Assembly (NCBI GenBank): GCA_012862575.1
Contig: BLSF01000025.1
Span: 248,001-312,000 of the forward strand
Source: Parietichytrium sp. I65-24A
Lineage: Eukaryota > Sar > Bigyra > Thraustochytrida > Thraustochytriidae
Reading direction: 5' to 3'
DNA: 64,000 bases
Shown: positions 40,580 through 52,020 of the stretch, in pieces
Layout of the letters: every line of letters starts with the position of its first letter
Position numbering within the stretch: position 1 is the first letter of the stretch
Notes under the pieces: model-generated
What the model was told of the DNA's origin: nothing
What the model saw: the letters and a program-made list of their open reading frames with translations, nothing else
The model's database searches: none
Program-made: the position numbers and the translations under genes

Positions 40580-41594
40580 ATGCCAGAAAGCAAGGGACCA
40601 CGGTTCACCCCGGTGCATACCAGCAAGCCAAAGAAGGCGGCGCAGGTGCACAATGCTCAGAAGCTGAAGAAGACCATCAAGCCAGGCTCGGTGCTCATCA
40701 TCCTCGCTGGCCGCTTCGCTGGAAAGCGCGTGATCTTCCTCAAGCAGCTCGAATCTGGACTTCTGCTTGTGTCTGGTAAGTGAATTTAGTGCGGTGTTTG
40801 TTGTATTCGTGGGGAGGGCTGCGCGGGAGCGGGTTGGGTGTGGCTTGCGGCAAGATGCGATTGGGCAGTCCGAGTCACGAATGGTGGCGGCCGAGCGTTC
40901 GATGATGTGACTAGACGCATGAGAGGTAGCATGGCACGGCGTCTGCGATGAAGCGATTGAGTGGAAATGGTGGCCTTTAACCTCGGCCTCGCAATTGGCG
41001 TGTATGTGTTCTTTTCGGAGATCGCTGTCACCTTCAAGCGTATGGGCACTGGCCGGCAGGACCTGCTTTCGCGACCTGTGCTAATGTGTGGATCTCATTG
41101 ATTCCTATTATGAGAGCTGAGACACTTTCTTTGCTGCCCCCTTCTTCTATTTGGTTTGCCCAACCTTCATCTTCCGCGTTGTGCCTGGCATGTACTTTTC
41201 TTTTTGGTGATGCTTTGCTGACTAACTTTTGACGTGATTTCCTTTTTTGCGATATTCAGGCCCTTACAAATGCAACGGAGTTCCTCTCCGCCGCGTTGCA
41301 CAGGCTTACGTTATTGGAACATCCACCTCTGTCGACATCAGCGGAGTGAAGATCCCAGAACACATCAACGATAAATACTTTGCTCGCCAGCAGACCAAGA
41401 AGCAGGGTGAGGAGGGATTCTTCGACACCTCCAAGGCTATCCCAGCAGAGTTCCTCGAGAAGCGCAAGGCTGATCAGAAAACTGTTGACGACGCTCTTGT
41501 TCCAGTTGTCGAGAAGGTTCCTATGCTCTCCGCATACCTCAAGGAGAAGTTCCACTTGAACAACAACGATATCCCGCACTTGATGAAGTTTTAA
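40580..41594 (+). CDS. RPL6: Ribosomal protein eL6 (one intron)
   Basis: Large-subunit cytosolic ribosomal protein. Exons 40580..40775 and 41260..41594, intron 40776..41259 (484 bp, GTAAGT...TTCAG, phase 1), 176 aa, the same length as yeast eL6. Seen: the KOW-like beta-barrel start [20 protein letters not shown] and the junction Leu-Val-Ser-Gly-Pro-Tyr-Lys. Then come the family segment [20 protein letters not shown] and the C-terminal helical end ([20 protein letters not shown]). The N-terminus is short, without the long basic extension of animal eL6. This intron is the longest in the window. A GAGA-rich tract precedes the gene. Confidence 0.97.
40776..41259 (+). other. Intron of eL6
   Basis: 484 bp, GTAAGT to TTCAG. 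Introns of ribosomal-protein genes often host snoRNAs, so I looked for C/D boxes. A near-C box (GATGATGT at about 40900) has no clear D box at proper spacing. I find no convincing snoRNA. Confidence 0.9.
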
Positions 41595-42017
41595 ATCGTA
41601 ATCTTTTATCTAGTGGTTTTTTTCCGTGTCATTTGCTTTTCTTCCTCTTTTCTTGTTTTCTCCTTGTCTGTCACCTCTCTACGCGCTTGCCAAAACTTCT
41701 CAAAGAAACCTGTGTTTTAGCGAGGATTTGAGAAGTTCCAACATGCAACATCACGTTGTCTAAACGACCCGGAGTTCGAGTCGCTCTCGTTTCAGTTAAA
41801 GAGAGACAATGGAAGAAAATATTTCCTTGTGGTTTGGTAAAGTAAACCCAAGCCATAGATTCAATCGTCAAGAATCTATTATTGCATGTGTACTCAGTAC
41901 CTTGCGAGGAACAAACGGTTTTGCGTGAGACGCGGTGAAAATCTTTGTGCATCAGAGACAAGTTGCAAAACAATAACAGATGCTTATCACGTAAGTATAT
42001 ACTGAACTTCTAAAGAT
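41595..42017. other. Convergent intergenic region
   Basis: 423 bp between the 3' ends of eL6 (plus) and RIO2 (minus). No gene. Confidence 0.5.
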
Positions 42018-44356
<2,339 letters not shown>

Positions 44357-45616
44357 ATGAGTACTCTGTCGCCAGTTCCTGAGAGCGTGAAACTTGCTCA
44401 TGTCGCTGTAGCCTTTGCAAGCTCCGTAGTTGCAGTGTGGCTCGGTGTATGCACAGATGAAGACTCCAAGCGACAATTGGCTAGAAGCGAAAAAGTGCAG
44501 CAGGATGCAGACGGCAAAGATGGTGATAGTATTGAAGAAGAGGAGGAAGGAGAAGAAGAAGACGAGGAAGTGGGGCTCGTGAATTTTCTTAGAGCAAATT
44601 TGAACGAGGAACAATGGCCAAAGGAGCTGGAGGAGGTTCATCTTGTCGGCCGCCCTCGGTTACGAAATTGGTACCCTCCACAGGTGCGGTGGCTTGGCGG
44701 CGCTCGACAGGCATTCTTGATATTTGGGATTTTTATTGTATGTACTCTGGGATTGGCACTTGCTATGAGAGAGCCAAATTATTTTGAGGTGGTGGGTGTG
44801 CCCCCTTATTACGTGGACAGACCCAACTTTGGTCTCTTGGTGAGGCAGGCCGAAAAGAGAGGTGGTTCTCATTTTTACCAAAAGACGGAAGATGAGATCC
44901 GGGTGATGTCGCGAGTCCTCTTTGACGAGCACAAGAGGCTTTATTACGATACCCTTGGGCACGCTGAGGCCGAAGCCCACACAATTTTTGAGCTTGTCAT
45001 GCTATACGGAGACGTTTTGTCGCTCTATGCAATTTGGCTGGCCGTGCTCGCGTTTGCCAGCTCCGTTAGCGCGAGATTGGAATGGAGCTTTACGAACGGA
45101 AGCACACTTCTTGGTGTCGTTTTTGCGATTGATTGCATGTACATCATGAACCCGTCCTCATTGCGCTCAAATTCAACCTTGAACTCCCTACCAATTGCCA
45201 TGTGGCTGACCACCTATGAGCGTCAAACGCTCATAAGGCATCTTGTGACACCGCTTGTCGTCGTCGGTTCTATGATTTATGCATCCGTCCAGCACATCGA
45301 TGCCGAAGAGCTGGAGCTAAGGTATTCGCTCCGTCTACTTGCAAGTTTGCTAGCGACCTGGAAATCTATAGATGCATCGAAACACACACTTGATGCGCTG
45401 GTAAATGCTCGCGAGACGAAGCGCGAACCTGCTTCCAAGGAGGAGCAAGGGAGGTCTTCTATACTGACACAGCGCAAAGGCGCGACTGTGACATCTTCCG
45501 CAAAAGGTGTAAAGGCCGATGTACAATCAAAAGTTCCTGATCCGAAGGTCTCTGCTTCTCCTGCTGGCCCCAACAAAAAATCAAAGAAGGGCAAGAAGGG
45601 AAAGAAAGAAGCATAG
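44357..45616 (+). CDS. Membrane protein with a degenerate J-domain
   Basis: 419 aa from the ATG at 44357 (the frame runs back to a GTG that I did not use). Residues about 140-202 follow the DnaJ pattern: EPNYFEVVGVP at the start, then a helical middle, then VLFDEHKRLYYDTLG at the end (the usual L-x-D-x-x-K-R-x-x-Y-D-x-x-G). The catalytic His-Pro-Asp loop is absent, so it should not stimulate Hsp70 in the usual way. Hydrophobic segments lie at about residues 13-30, 119-137, 208-235, 245-265 and 290-310. An acidic stretch precedes the second (residues 58-72), and a Lys-rich tail (KKSKKGKKGKKEA) ends it. Topology recalls the ER J-proteins of the Sec63 type, but no Brl domain is evident. Confidence 0.65.
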   Translation: MSTLSPVPESVKLAHVAVAFASSVVAVWLGVCTDEDSKRQLARSEKVQQDADGKDGDSIEEEEEGEEEDEEVGLVNFLRANLNEEQWPKELEEVHLVGRPRLRNWYPPQVRWLGGARQAFLIFGIFIVCTLGLALAMREPNYFEVVGVPPYYVDRPNFGLLVRQAEKRGGSHFYQKTEDEIRVMSRVLFDEHKRLYYDTLGHAEAEAHTIFELVMLYGDVLSLYAIWLAVLAFASSVSARLEWSFTNGSTLLGVVFAIDCMYIMNPSSLRSNSTLNSLPIAMWLTTYERQTLIRHLVTPLVVVGSMIYASVQHIDAEELELRYSLRLLASLLATWKSIDASKHTLDALVNARETKREPASKEEQGRSSILTQRKGATVTSSAKGVKADVQSKVPDPKVSASPAGPNKKSKKGKKGKKEA

Positions 45617-46612
45617 AAACCATACGTAAATCCAGCCATCACAATCGGATTTGTGCTCTTGTTTCATGTTTTTATCACGTTTGTCTTATGCTCCGAACAA
45701 CTGCTGCTCCTTCTTTCAAAGAATTCATCCTGAAAAACTCATTTTGAAAATTTATCCATAGAGACTGATCATCCCCCAACGAAGAGTCCAAAAGGGCAAG
45801 CAAGAACCGAAAATAGATCTCATGTCATTCTCTTTGAACAGACCCAACCAAATAAACATGCTTTCACTGTCGAAGCTTTCATCGCTTTTCGAGTTGCAAA
45901 AGTAGATTTTTTTTTTACACAAAAGTCCTCGAAACCATCCACGGGGCATCGAAGGAGAAATCTCCTGTCCACACCTCGCAGGAATAGAAAAGATTCGCCG
46001 AAATGCCGGCCCTATGACCTACCACGAAAGCCTTCGGCGTAACACCTTTTCGGTGACGCGTTCAATATTCGTATCGTTGAAACGTAGTTCTTCGAGTTGG
46101 CAGTACCACCAGCACCCCAGCCGGAGCCAAGCCGGAGCCAGCCCTCAAGCGGCTGAAGCCATTTGAAGGGACTTGCGGAACATTCCATTGGATATTTATG
46201 CACAAGCACGGTACCGCAGAGTACCGTTTCAGACTTTGAGAACTTCGAACTTTGAATTCATCTCCACAAGAGTTGGAATTCTTTTCAACCTCTCCGAGTC
46301 CTTGGCGATCAAATCGCCGCAGTGAACTCCCCGACTACTGCCGGCGCTAGCTAGCTAGCTATCTCCGAGTCTTGAGTCACCCCAACGCTCTCTCTCTCAC
46401 ACACTAACTATAATACACACAGCAACTGAAAGCCTAAGTGACCTATCATTGTTTGCTCACGTTTTCTAAGCTCTACAGTTTCCGGAATTCGGGTTGCGAA
46501 GATTTGCGAATGTTGCCAAGCCAGATACAGAAACACATAGGTGGAGTTGGAAAGAGCTAAAAGACATCCACGGGTTTTAGGAGTATTGGAGTTATTGGAG
46601 TGGTACAAAATC
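45617..46612. other. Intergenic, no gene seen
   Basis: 1 kb between two plus-strand genes: 3' flank of the J-like gene and promoter region of the thioredoxin reductase gene. It includes AGCTAGCTAGCTAG near 46349-46361. ORFs in it are short and featureless. Confidence 0.5.
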
Positions 46613-48591
46613 ATGGCATGCATTGGAATCGACAGCAGACCCGCATCTCGCGCGCGAGTGGAGGTTTGCGGGAGCGATGGGCGAACGCGTGAAGGTGAGC
46701 GTCGGCGGCTGGAGCAAATGTGAGTGCATGTGGTGCTGATTTATATCTTCTGGCGCTTGCGGCGGCCTGGAGCGCGGGAGAGGGAAGAGAGTTTGCGGTG
46801 CTGTGTACTGACGGGTGTGTGTTTGGGTTTGTTTGGTTGGTTCATGCAGGCTCGCTCTTTCAAAAGGCCGCGAACGTTGCGGCTAGCTTGGAGCATCTGT
46901 TCCCAGAGAAAGTGGAGTGCGAGATTGTGGAATTGCTCAACTCGGATGCGTTCACCAAGTGGCTGCCCAAGTTGACAGACAGGTTGGCCGGCGCCGAAGG
47001 ACACACATCGTCGCCGATTGTGTGGCTGAACGACGACGAGTATCTTGGCGGATGCGACGACCTCTTGGAGTATGCAAGAGGGTTTTTTGGGTCGCCTGCG
47101 CCCTCGCGATTTGCGCAAAAGTCGAGCATCTTGCAAGACGAGAATGGAGCCGGCAAGGAGTACGACTACGATCTGGTGATCATTGGAGGCGGGTCAGGTG
47201 GTATTTCTTGCGCCAAGGAAGCGGCTCTGCTTGGCGCCAAGGTGGCCATACTTGACTTTGTGAAGCCGTCCCCTCATGGCACCACTTGGGGACTTGGCGG
47301 AACCTGTGTAAATGTTGGCTGTATCCCGAAAAAACTCTTTCACCACGCTGCCTTGAGCGCCGAGTTTGCTCACGACGCCAAAGATTTTGGATGGGACGTG
47401 ACTGTCGGCAAGCACTCGTGGGAGAAGCTTGTGGAAGGCGTTCGCAACTACATCCGCTCACTCAACTTTGGGTACAAAGTGGACCTTCGCGATAAAGGTG
47501 CAGAGTACGTCAACAAGCTTGGATATATACTTGACCCTCACACAGTACGCTGCACTGACAAAAGGGGCAAGGAGAACATCATCACTGCTGAGCGGATCTT
47601 GATCGCAGTTGGCGGGCGCCCAAAGCCTTTGGACTGCCCTGGCGGAGAACTCGCCATCTCCTCTGACGACATGTTCTATTTAGAAAAACCTCCTGGAAAG
47701 ACTTTGGTCGTTGGTGCATCTTATGTTGCTCTAGAATGCGCCAGTTTCCTTGTTGGCTTCGGCTATGACACTTCTGTCATGGTGCGCTCCATTCTGTTGC
47801 GCGGCTTTGACCAGCAGATGGCTGGGAAGGTTGGCGAGGCAATGGAGAAGATGGGTACGAAATTTATCCACGGATCCGTCCCAACAAAGCTCGAGGAGAC
47901 AAGCGATGGAAAGATCAAGGTTTATTGGGACGGCGGTGAAGACGTCTTTGACACTGTTCTCTCTGCAGTTGGACGACATGCGGACACACAAAACCTTGGT
48001 CTTGAGAATGCCGGGCTCAGTACCAACAAGAACGGCAAATTTGATACCACATTTGAGCAAACTTCGGTGCCATCAATTTTTGCGATTGGCGACTGCGAAG
48101 AAGGCGTTCCAGAGCTCACTCCTGTGGCCATCGAGCTGGGGCGAAATTTGGCGAAGAGATTGTACGGATCGGAGACAGAGGCCACAAACCTTCACTTTAT
48201 CCCAACTGCAGTTTTTGCAGGATTGGAATATGCATGCGTTGGGTGGAGCGAAGAGAAAGCGAAAGAGGAGCTCGGGGACGATTTAGAGGTGTACCACACC
48301 CACTTTACCCCATTACAATGGACTCTCCCAGAACACCGTGAGTACAATATGTGCTACTGCAAAGTGTTGGTCGACAAATCACAAGATGGCTTGGTCGTCG
48401 GTATTCATCAGCTTTCTCCAGAAGCTGGCGAGATTGTCCAAGCGTATGGCGTGCCAATGAAGATGGGAATGAAATTCAGCGATCTCCGTGGTCTGGTAGG
48501 CATTCATCCGACCATTGGCGAAGAGCTATGCTTGGTGAATATCACCAAGTCGTCGGGCAAGGAGGCCGTGAAGTCGGGTTGCTGAGGTTAA
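46613..48591 (+). CDS. TXNRD: Selenocysteine thioredoxin reductase with an N-terminal glutaredoxin-like domain (one intron; UGA = Sec)
   Basis: FAD/NADPH flavoenzyme that reduces thioredoxin. Exons 46613..46694 and 46850..48591 (intron 46695..46849, GTGAGC...GCAG, phase 1), 607 aa if UGA is read as Sec. FAD motif IIGGGSGG, redox disulphide GGTCVNVGCIPKK, NADPH motif VVGASYVALECASF, and the His-Glu pair in GIHPTIGEELC. The reading frame reaches TGC-TGA-GGT-TAA, that is Gly-Cys-Sec-Gly-stop, the tail of animal-type high-Mr thioredoxin reductases. Residues before about 100 resemble a glutaredoxin: Val-Glu-Val-Cys-Gly-Ser-Asp where CPYC would sit, then SSPIVWLNDDEYLGGCDDLL. The redox CPYC is missing. 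The splice site is chosen because it gives the right phase; a rival GTGAGT donor at 46720 does not. Convergent with the RGS gene. Confidence 0.92.
46695..46849 (+). other. Intron of the thioredoxin reductase gene
   Basis: 155 bp, donor GAAG|GTGAGC, acceptor TTCATGCAG. It is the only intron in the window without a GTAAGT donor. The frame happens to be open through part of it, so an automatic caller may start the protein inside it (46720), which loses the true N-terminus. Confidence 0.7.
48583..48585 (+). other. Recoded UGA (selenocysteine codon)
   Basis: In-frame TGA between TGC (Cys) and GGT (Gly), followed at once by TAA. The resulting Gly-Cys-Sec-Gly is the known C-terminal redox centre of selenocysteine thioredoxin reductases. 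The downstream SECIS-like structure (48778-48840) supports recoding. Confidence 0.88.
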
Positions 48592-48647
48592 GCCGCCACA
48601 CCAATCAATCGCGCCTATAAATTTTATAGGCGCAAAGGTGTGGCGGC
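48592..48647 (+). promoter_or_regulatory. Two-tier hairpin right after the Sec codon (candidate Sec-redefinition element)
   Basis: The outer stem GCCGCCACACC (48592-48602) pairs perfectly with GGTGTGGCGGC (48637-48647). An inner stem GCGCCTATA (48611-48619) pairs with TATAGGCGC (48625-48633) around a small AAATT loop; the two stems are separated by an internal loop. It begins 7 nt after the UGA and directly after the UAA. Hairpins at this distance stimulate UGA recoding in some selenoprotein mRNAs; a transcript-end or stability role is the alternative. Confidence 0.7.
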
Positions 48648-48665
48648 CGCTTCGGCGCGCGCGGA

Positions 48666-48684
48666 TCAGAGTGAACTACTCTGA
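48666..48684 (+). other. Small hairpin in the thioredoxin reductase 3' UTR
   Basis: TCAGAGT (48666-48672) pairs with ACTCTGA (48678-48684) around loop GAACT. A further 8-bp hairpin, CGCAACGA (48741-48748) with TCGTTGCG (48758-48765), follows. Both lie between the Sec codon and the SECIS and may only be structural spacers. Confidence 0.6.
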
Positions 48685-48777
48685 CCAAGAACTTCACATG
48701 ACAAGCAGGAAAATTCTCTGGATAAGTGGAATCATGTCGCCGCAACGAGCCATGTTTTCGTTGCGACTGGCAAATCT

Positions 48778-48840
48778 ATGACACAGAGTGGCGTGAAAAT
48801 TTCGAGTCTCTATGGTATTCTCGCATGTCACTTTGTTGAG
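48778..48840 (+). promoter_or_regulatory. SECIS element, type II form (hand-folded)
   Basis: 5' core ATGA at 48778-48781 and 3' core TGAG at 48837-48840 (non-Watson-Crick quartet, NGAN on the 3' side). Between them a 13-bp uninterrupted helix pairs ACAGAGTGGCGTG (48783-48795) with CATGTCACTTTGT (48824-48836), with G-U pairs allowed. The unpaired AAAA at 48796-48799 sits directly on top of the helix, where SECIS elements carry conserved adenines. A 4-bp upper stem CGAG/CTCG (48803-48806 with 48820-48823) makes it type II. The core starts about 195 nt after the Sec codon. Confidence 0.82.
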
Positions 48841-49464
48841 CGCTTTCCGCCGACCAAAGGTTTATACTCCTCCAGCTTGTGGCAACAATATAATTTTCTT
48901 TGTTTTTTTCATGTTCCCTTTCACTCTGGCATCATCTGTTCGTGCTGTAAAGTCAAACGATGTGCAATGAACATATTCATGAGATAATATCTTTGGTCGT
49001 CTCAGTGAGTTGCGCGCAGACAAAAGTCTATGGCATGAGAGTAGATTAGGTTACTCACCATCACGACTTGACTGCCAACATTTACAAAGTTACGAACGCT
49101 GAGGCACTCAAAATGTTTTGAGTTTAAGGATGAGAATATTTCACAAGATGGATTTATGTCATGTTTATAATTTATAAATTGAATATACCACAATGAGGGA
49201 GGATGGTCAAAAGGTCATCCTCCTCAATGTCAGACGGTATAGGTGATGCTGTACTGTACCCCGCGGATCGATATCCGTTCGCGCGTACTTTCGCAGAACA
49301 AAGCAGTGGCCTCTATTTATGTATAGTATATATATCTCCGAGGCGAACACGTGCGGATGTAGGAAAATACAAAGCAAGCATACTGTGTGATGACTCTGGT
49401 CGTGGCACGCAGATCACCTTTGATGGAACAGCGATATTTGAGCATCCAAGAATCTCAGCAAGAC
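48841..49464. other. Convergent intergenic region
   Basis: 624 bp between the thioredoxin reductase 3' end and the RGS gene's stop. A TATAGTATATATATC stretch lies at about 49322-49337. No gene. Confidence 0.5.
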
Positions 49465-52020
49465 CTAAGCGAGCGCAGAAGGTTTTGCAGCGGTGTTCGC
49501 TCCAACTCCAGCGTTCTCAAAAGACTCTACGTCTTCAACTGAACTCGTCTTGGTGGAGAAGTCAGAGAGGTCAGGTCCTGACTTGCACGACTCCTCCGAA
49601 TTGCTAGTGGGCATTTCAATCACACCTTCCGACACATGGGTGGAGATACGCACAGTGGCCCTCTCCTTTTTCACGCCTCCGGCACCTTTCACGAGCCGTT
49701 CGAGACTGCTTGTTGACGCAGACCTGGTGAGCTCGTTCGTCGGGGAGAGAGACAAGAACTTACCCGAGGATGGTCGCAAGAGCGGATCATCAGCTTCGTC
49801 CAGTGGTGGCTTGGCGACTGATCGGTGAAGATTATGAGTGCACTTTTTCATGAAGTTGTCGTGCATCGAGTCCTGCTGAAAAGCTGGCCACAAGTTGAGC
49901 TTGAGGACCCGAAGCACTTCAGCCACAGGCTCGTTGAACACGCTAATTGAGTAGTCCTGATCGTCGTAAATTCGCTGCATGACCCGGTCGCGCTGTTGGT
50001 GGGAGATGTTGATCTGCAAGGGGGCAGAGTCGTGAACGTAATTTTCGCAAATTCGCCGGGCTCGGCTAGCAATCGCAATCGGGTCTCCCCCAGCATTGGC
50101 AAGCTTCGCCAGCGAGTTCACCTCCAACACGAATAGAACGCTCTCCTCCTGAAGTCGTTTACGAGCAAATCGTTTGAGGTAGTACGCACCCCAAGGCAAG
50201 CACAGGGCGCTTTCAAGAGTGTACTTGTACGAAAAGTGGTCATTGAAGCGGCGCTGCTCAGCAAACTTGACAAGCCTCCTGATCTTGTCCTGGGCTCTCT
50301 CGACATGAGTGGCACTCGGCAGGTTGTTTGCGCGAGCCAACAGCTTTGCAAAGAACGAGCTGGAGCGAAACACAGGCATGACGTGCTGCTCCAGCCGCTC
50401 GAGGATCTCCTGATGCACCGTGTCAAAGAAGCCGTGTTCCTTCTGAGAGTAAACGAGGTCGCGGTAGCGTGCGACCTTTTTCTCAAATTCCACAAAATGG
50501 TGCTGAATGAACTGGATCGGGGGATGGATAGGCTGGCGTGGAGAGCCAAAGTGAGCAAAGATCCTTCCCAGCCGCTCAAACTGATGCCTCGAGTCATTCT
50601 CCGAAGACTTAAAGTCCTCAATCTCATAGTATAGCTCTACAAGATCTCCTGCACAACTGAGCATGGATGCGGCCTGCACGCGCTCTGAAGCGCTCAAGCT
50701 CTCCACTGGCCCAAGCGCGTTCCCGGATGTTGCGGCTAGGTGCGAGAGCATCGCCTGTCTATGTTCCTCTTGGATCTTGTTTGCCGCCTTGATGGATTTG
50801 CGAGCAAAGACTGTCTCTAGGCCATTCTCCAACTCCACGAGGTTAGTTCCGCTTCTACAATTTGGTATGTTCTTCTTCTTATTGCTGAGAGAAGTATCAG
50901 CTTTGGATCGCCGCAGAGAACGAGAGATTCGAATGGAAAGCTTCTTGCGCCGCGACGTATTTCCGTTGGGTGCGGAGGACGAGGTCCCACATCGAGAGGC
51001 ATCCTCTGAAGATTTGCTCCTCCGTTTTCCAGGGGTAGCCTCGGCCTCCACGCCAAGAAGGTAGTCGACTGACCACTTGATCTCGTCAGAGTGGATAAAG
51101 TCCATGAAGCAGGAGCAAAGGTAGGGATCGGAGAGCACGTTCAAAGCGGTGACCTTGTCTGCCGAGAAGCTGTTGCTGTGGTCTGAATCCGTGCAGCTGG
51201 ACGCCAACATGAAATCCCCGTCAATGTTCGACGGCGAGGTTGGTGAGGAAGCGGAAGCACCATCATTGCTGCCGTCGCGATCGCTGCATGAGTCATTCAC
51301 CTCGCAACCCTTTGCTTCACTTTCCATTGTCTCCGATAAGTTTCTCGAAAGCCATGGCATTGAAACCGACTCTAGAAAGCCAGGGGAGAGTGGAGAGAGC
51401 GGTGTGGTAGCTGAAGAGTTGGATGGCACCGCAGCGCCAGACTCTTCTGTTTGCGTCCCGAGTTTGGTAAAGTTCTCTGATACTAGAAATTGGGGCATAA
51501 ACTCAAACTTGAGGACAGCAAGCAGTTTGCCGTAGAGATACTTGTACGCCTCAGCAAGAATGTGCGGGTCAGTTTGCTGAACAATACCCTCGGCGTCCAC
51601 GGCAAGATTCTTTCGCAGATTCAGGATTGTTCCAATATCTAAATGCTCGTTGCGCACCACCGACAGAGAGGAGTACTCATCAAAGTACTTGGTATAGATC
51701 TCCTGCGCTCTCAGCCTCTTCGTCGGGGCTTCATACGGTATCCGCTCGTAAGTGTAGAGATCCGTCCACAAGGCCACCACTTCTTCGGAAAACTTCTCCA
51801 GCATAAAGTTTCGGAATGCCACGGAAACCACAGGCTCTTGCAGCAGCGTTTGAACCGAGAGATCAGACGGTCTTCTCTTTCGCGGGTGGAAAAGCAGGAC
51901 CTCCTCCTCTGGGCTGACCCCGTCCCACATTTTCTCTTGCCCGCCGCGCTGAGAAGACCATCTTGCGTTGGAGGATGCTGCCCCCGTGGGGCACTTGTAC
52001 GACGATGACTTGTTTCCCAT
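49465..52020 (-). CDS. Multi-RGS-domain protein, probably N-myristoylated
   Basis: 851 aa, ATG at 52020. RGS domains bind G-alpha subunits and speed GTP hydrolysis. One RGS-like domain lies at about residues 54-183 (VAFRNFMLEKFSEEVVALW ... LKFEFMPQFLVSENF). A second is interrupted by a Lys/Ser-rich insert at about residues 285-570 (begins VLSDPYLCSCFMDFIHSDEI and ends near LEQHVMPVFRSSSF). A third lies at about residues 591-723 (ALCLPWGAYYLKRFARKRLQ ... LKLNLWPAFQQDSM). The N-terminus MGNKSSSYK fits the N-myristoylation consensus (Gly2, Ser6), so membrane anchoring is likely. The final 125 residues are Ser/Thr-rich and probably phosphorylated. No kinase or DEP domain is seen. The domain assignments of the second and third copies are less sure than the first. 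Confidence 0.8.
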   Translation of the reverse strand: MGNKSSSYKCPTGAASSNARWSSQRGGQEKMWDGVSPEEEVLLFHPRKRRPSDLSVQTLLQEPVVSVAFRNFMLEKFSEEVVALWTDLYTYERIPYEAPTKRLRAQEIYTKYFDEYSSLSVVRNEHLDIGTILNLRKNLAVDAEGIVQQTDPHILAEAYKYLYGKLLAVLKFEFMPQFLVSENFTKLGTQTEESGAAVPSNSSATTPLSPLSPGFLESVSMPWLSRNLSETMESEAKGCEVNDSCSDRDGSNDGASASSPTSPSNIDGDFMLASSCTDSDHSNSFSADKVTALNVLSDPYLCSCFMDFIHSDEIKWSVDYLLGVEAEATPGKRRSKSSEDASRCGTSSSAPNGNTSRRKKLSIRISRSLRRSKADTSLSNKKKNIPNCRSGTNLVELENGLETVFARKSIKAANKIQEEHRQAMLSHLAATSGNALGPVESLSASERVQAASMLSCAGDLVELYYEIEDFKSSENDSRHQFERLGRIFAHFGSPRQPIHPPIQFIQHHFVEFEKKVARYRDLVYSQKEHGFFDTVHQEILERLEQHVMPVFRSSSFFAKLLARANNLPSATHVERAQDKIRRLVKFAEQRRFNDHFSYKYTLESALCLPWGAYYLKRFARKRLQEESVLFVLEVNSLAKLANAGGDPIAIASRARRICENYVHDSAPLQINISHQQRDRVMQRIYDDQDYSISVFNEPVAEVLRVLKLNLWPAFQQDSMHDNFMKKCTHNLHRSVAKPPLDEADDPLLRPSSGKFLSLSPTNELTRSASTSSLERLVKGAGGVKKERATVRISTHVSEGVIEMPTSNSEESCKSGPDLSDFSTKTSSVEDVESFENAGVGANTAAKPSALA

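Noticed and set aside
40776-41259. snoRNA in the eL6 intron
   Set aside because: A near-C box occurs but no D box at proper distance, and I could find no terminal stem.
46720-48585. Thioredoxin reductase starting inside the intron at 46720 and ending at the UGA
   Set aside because: The start is a GTG in intron sequence and gives a non-homologous N-terminus. The UGA end ignores the Gly-UAA that follows and the SECIS.
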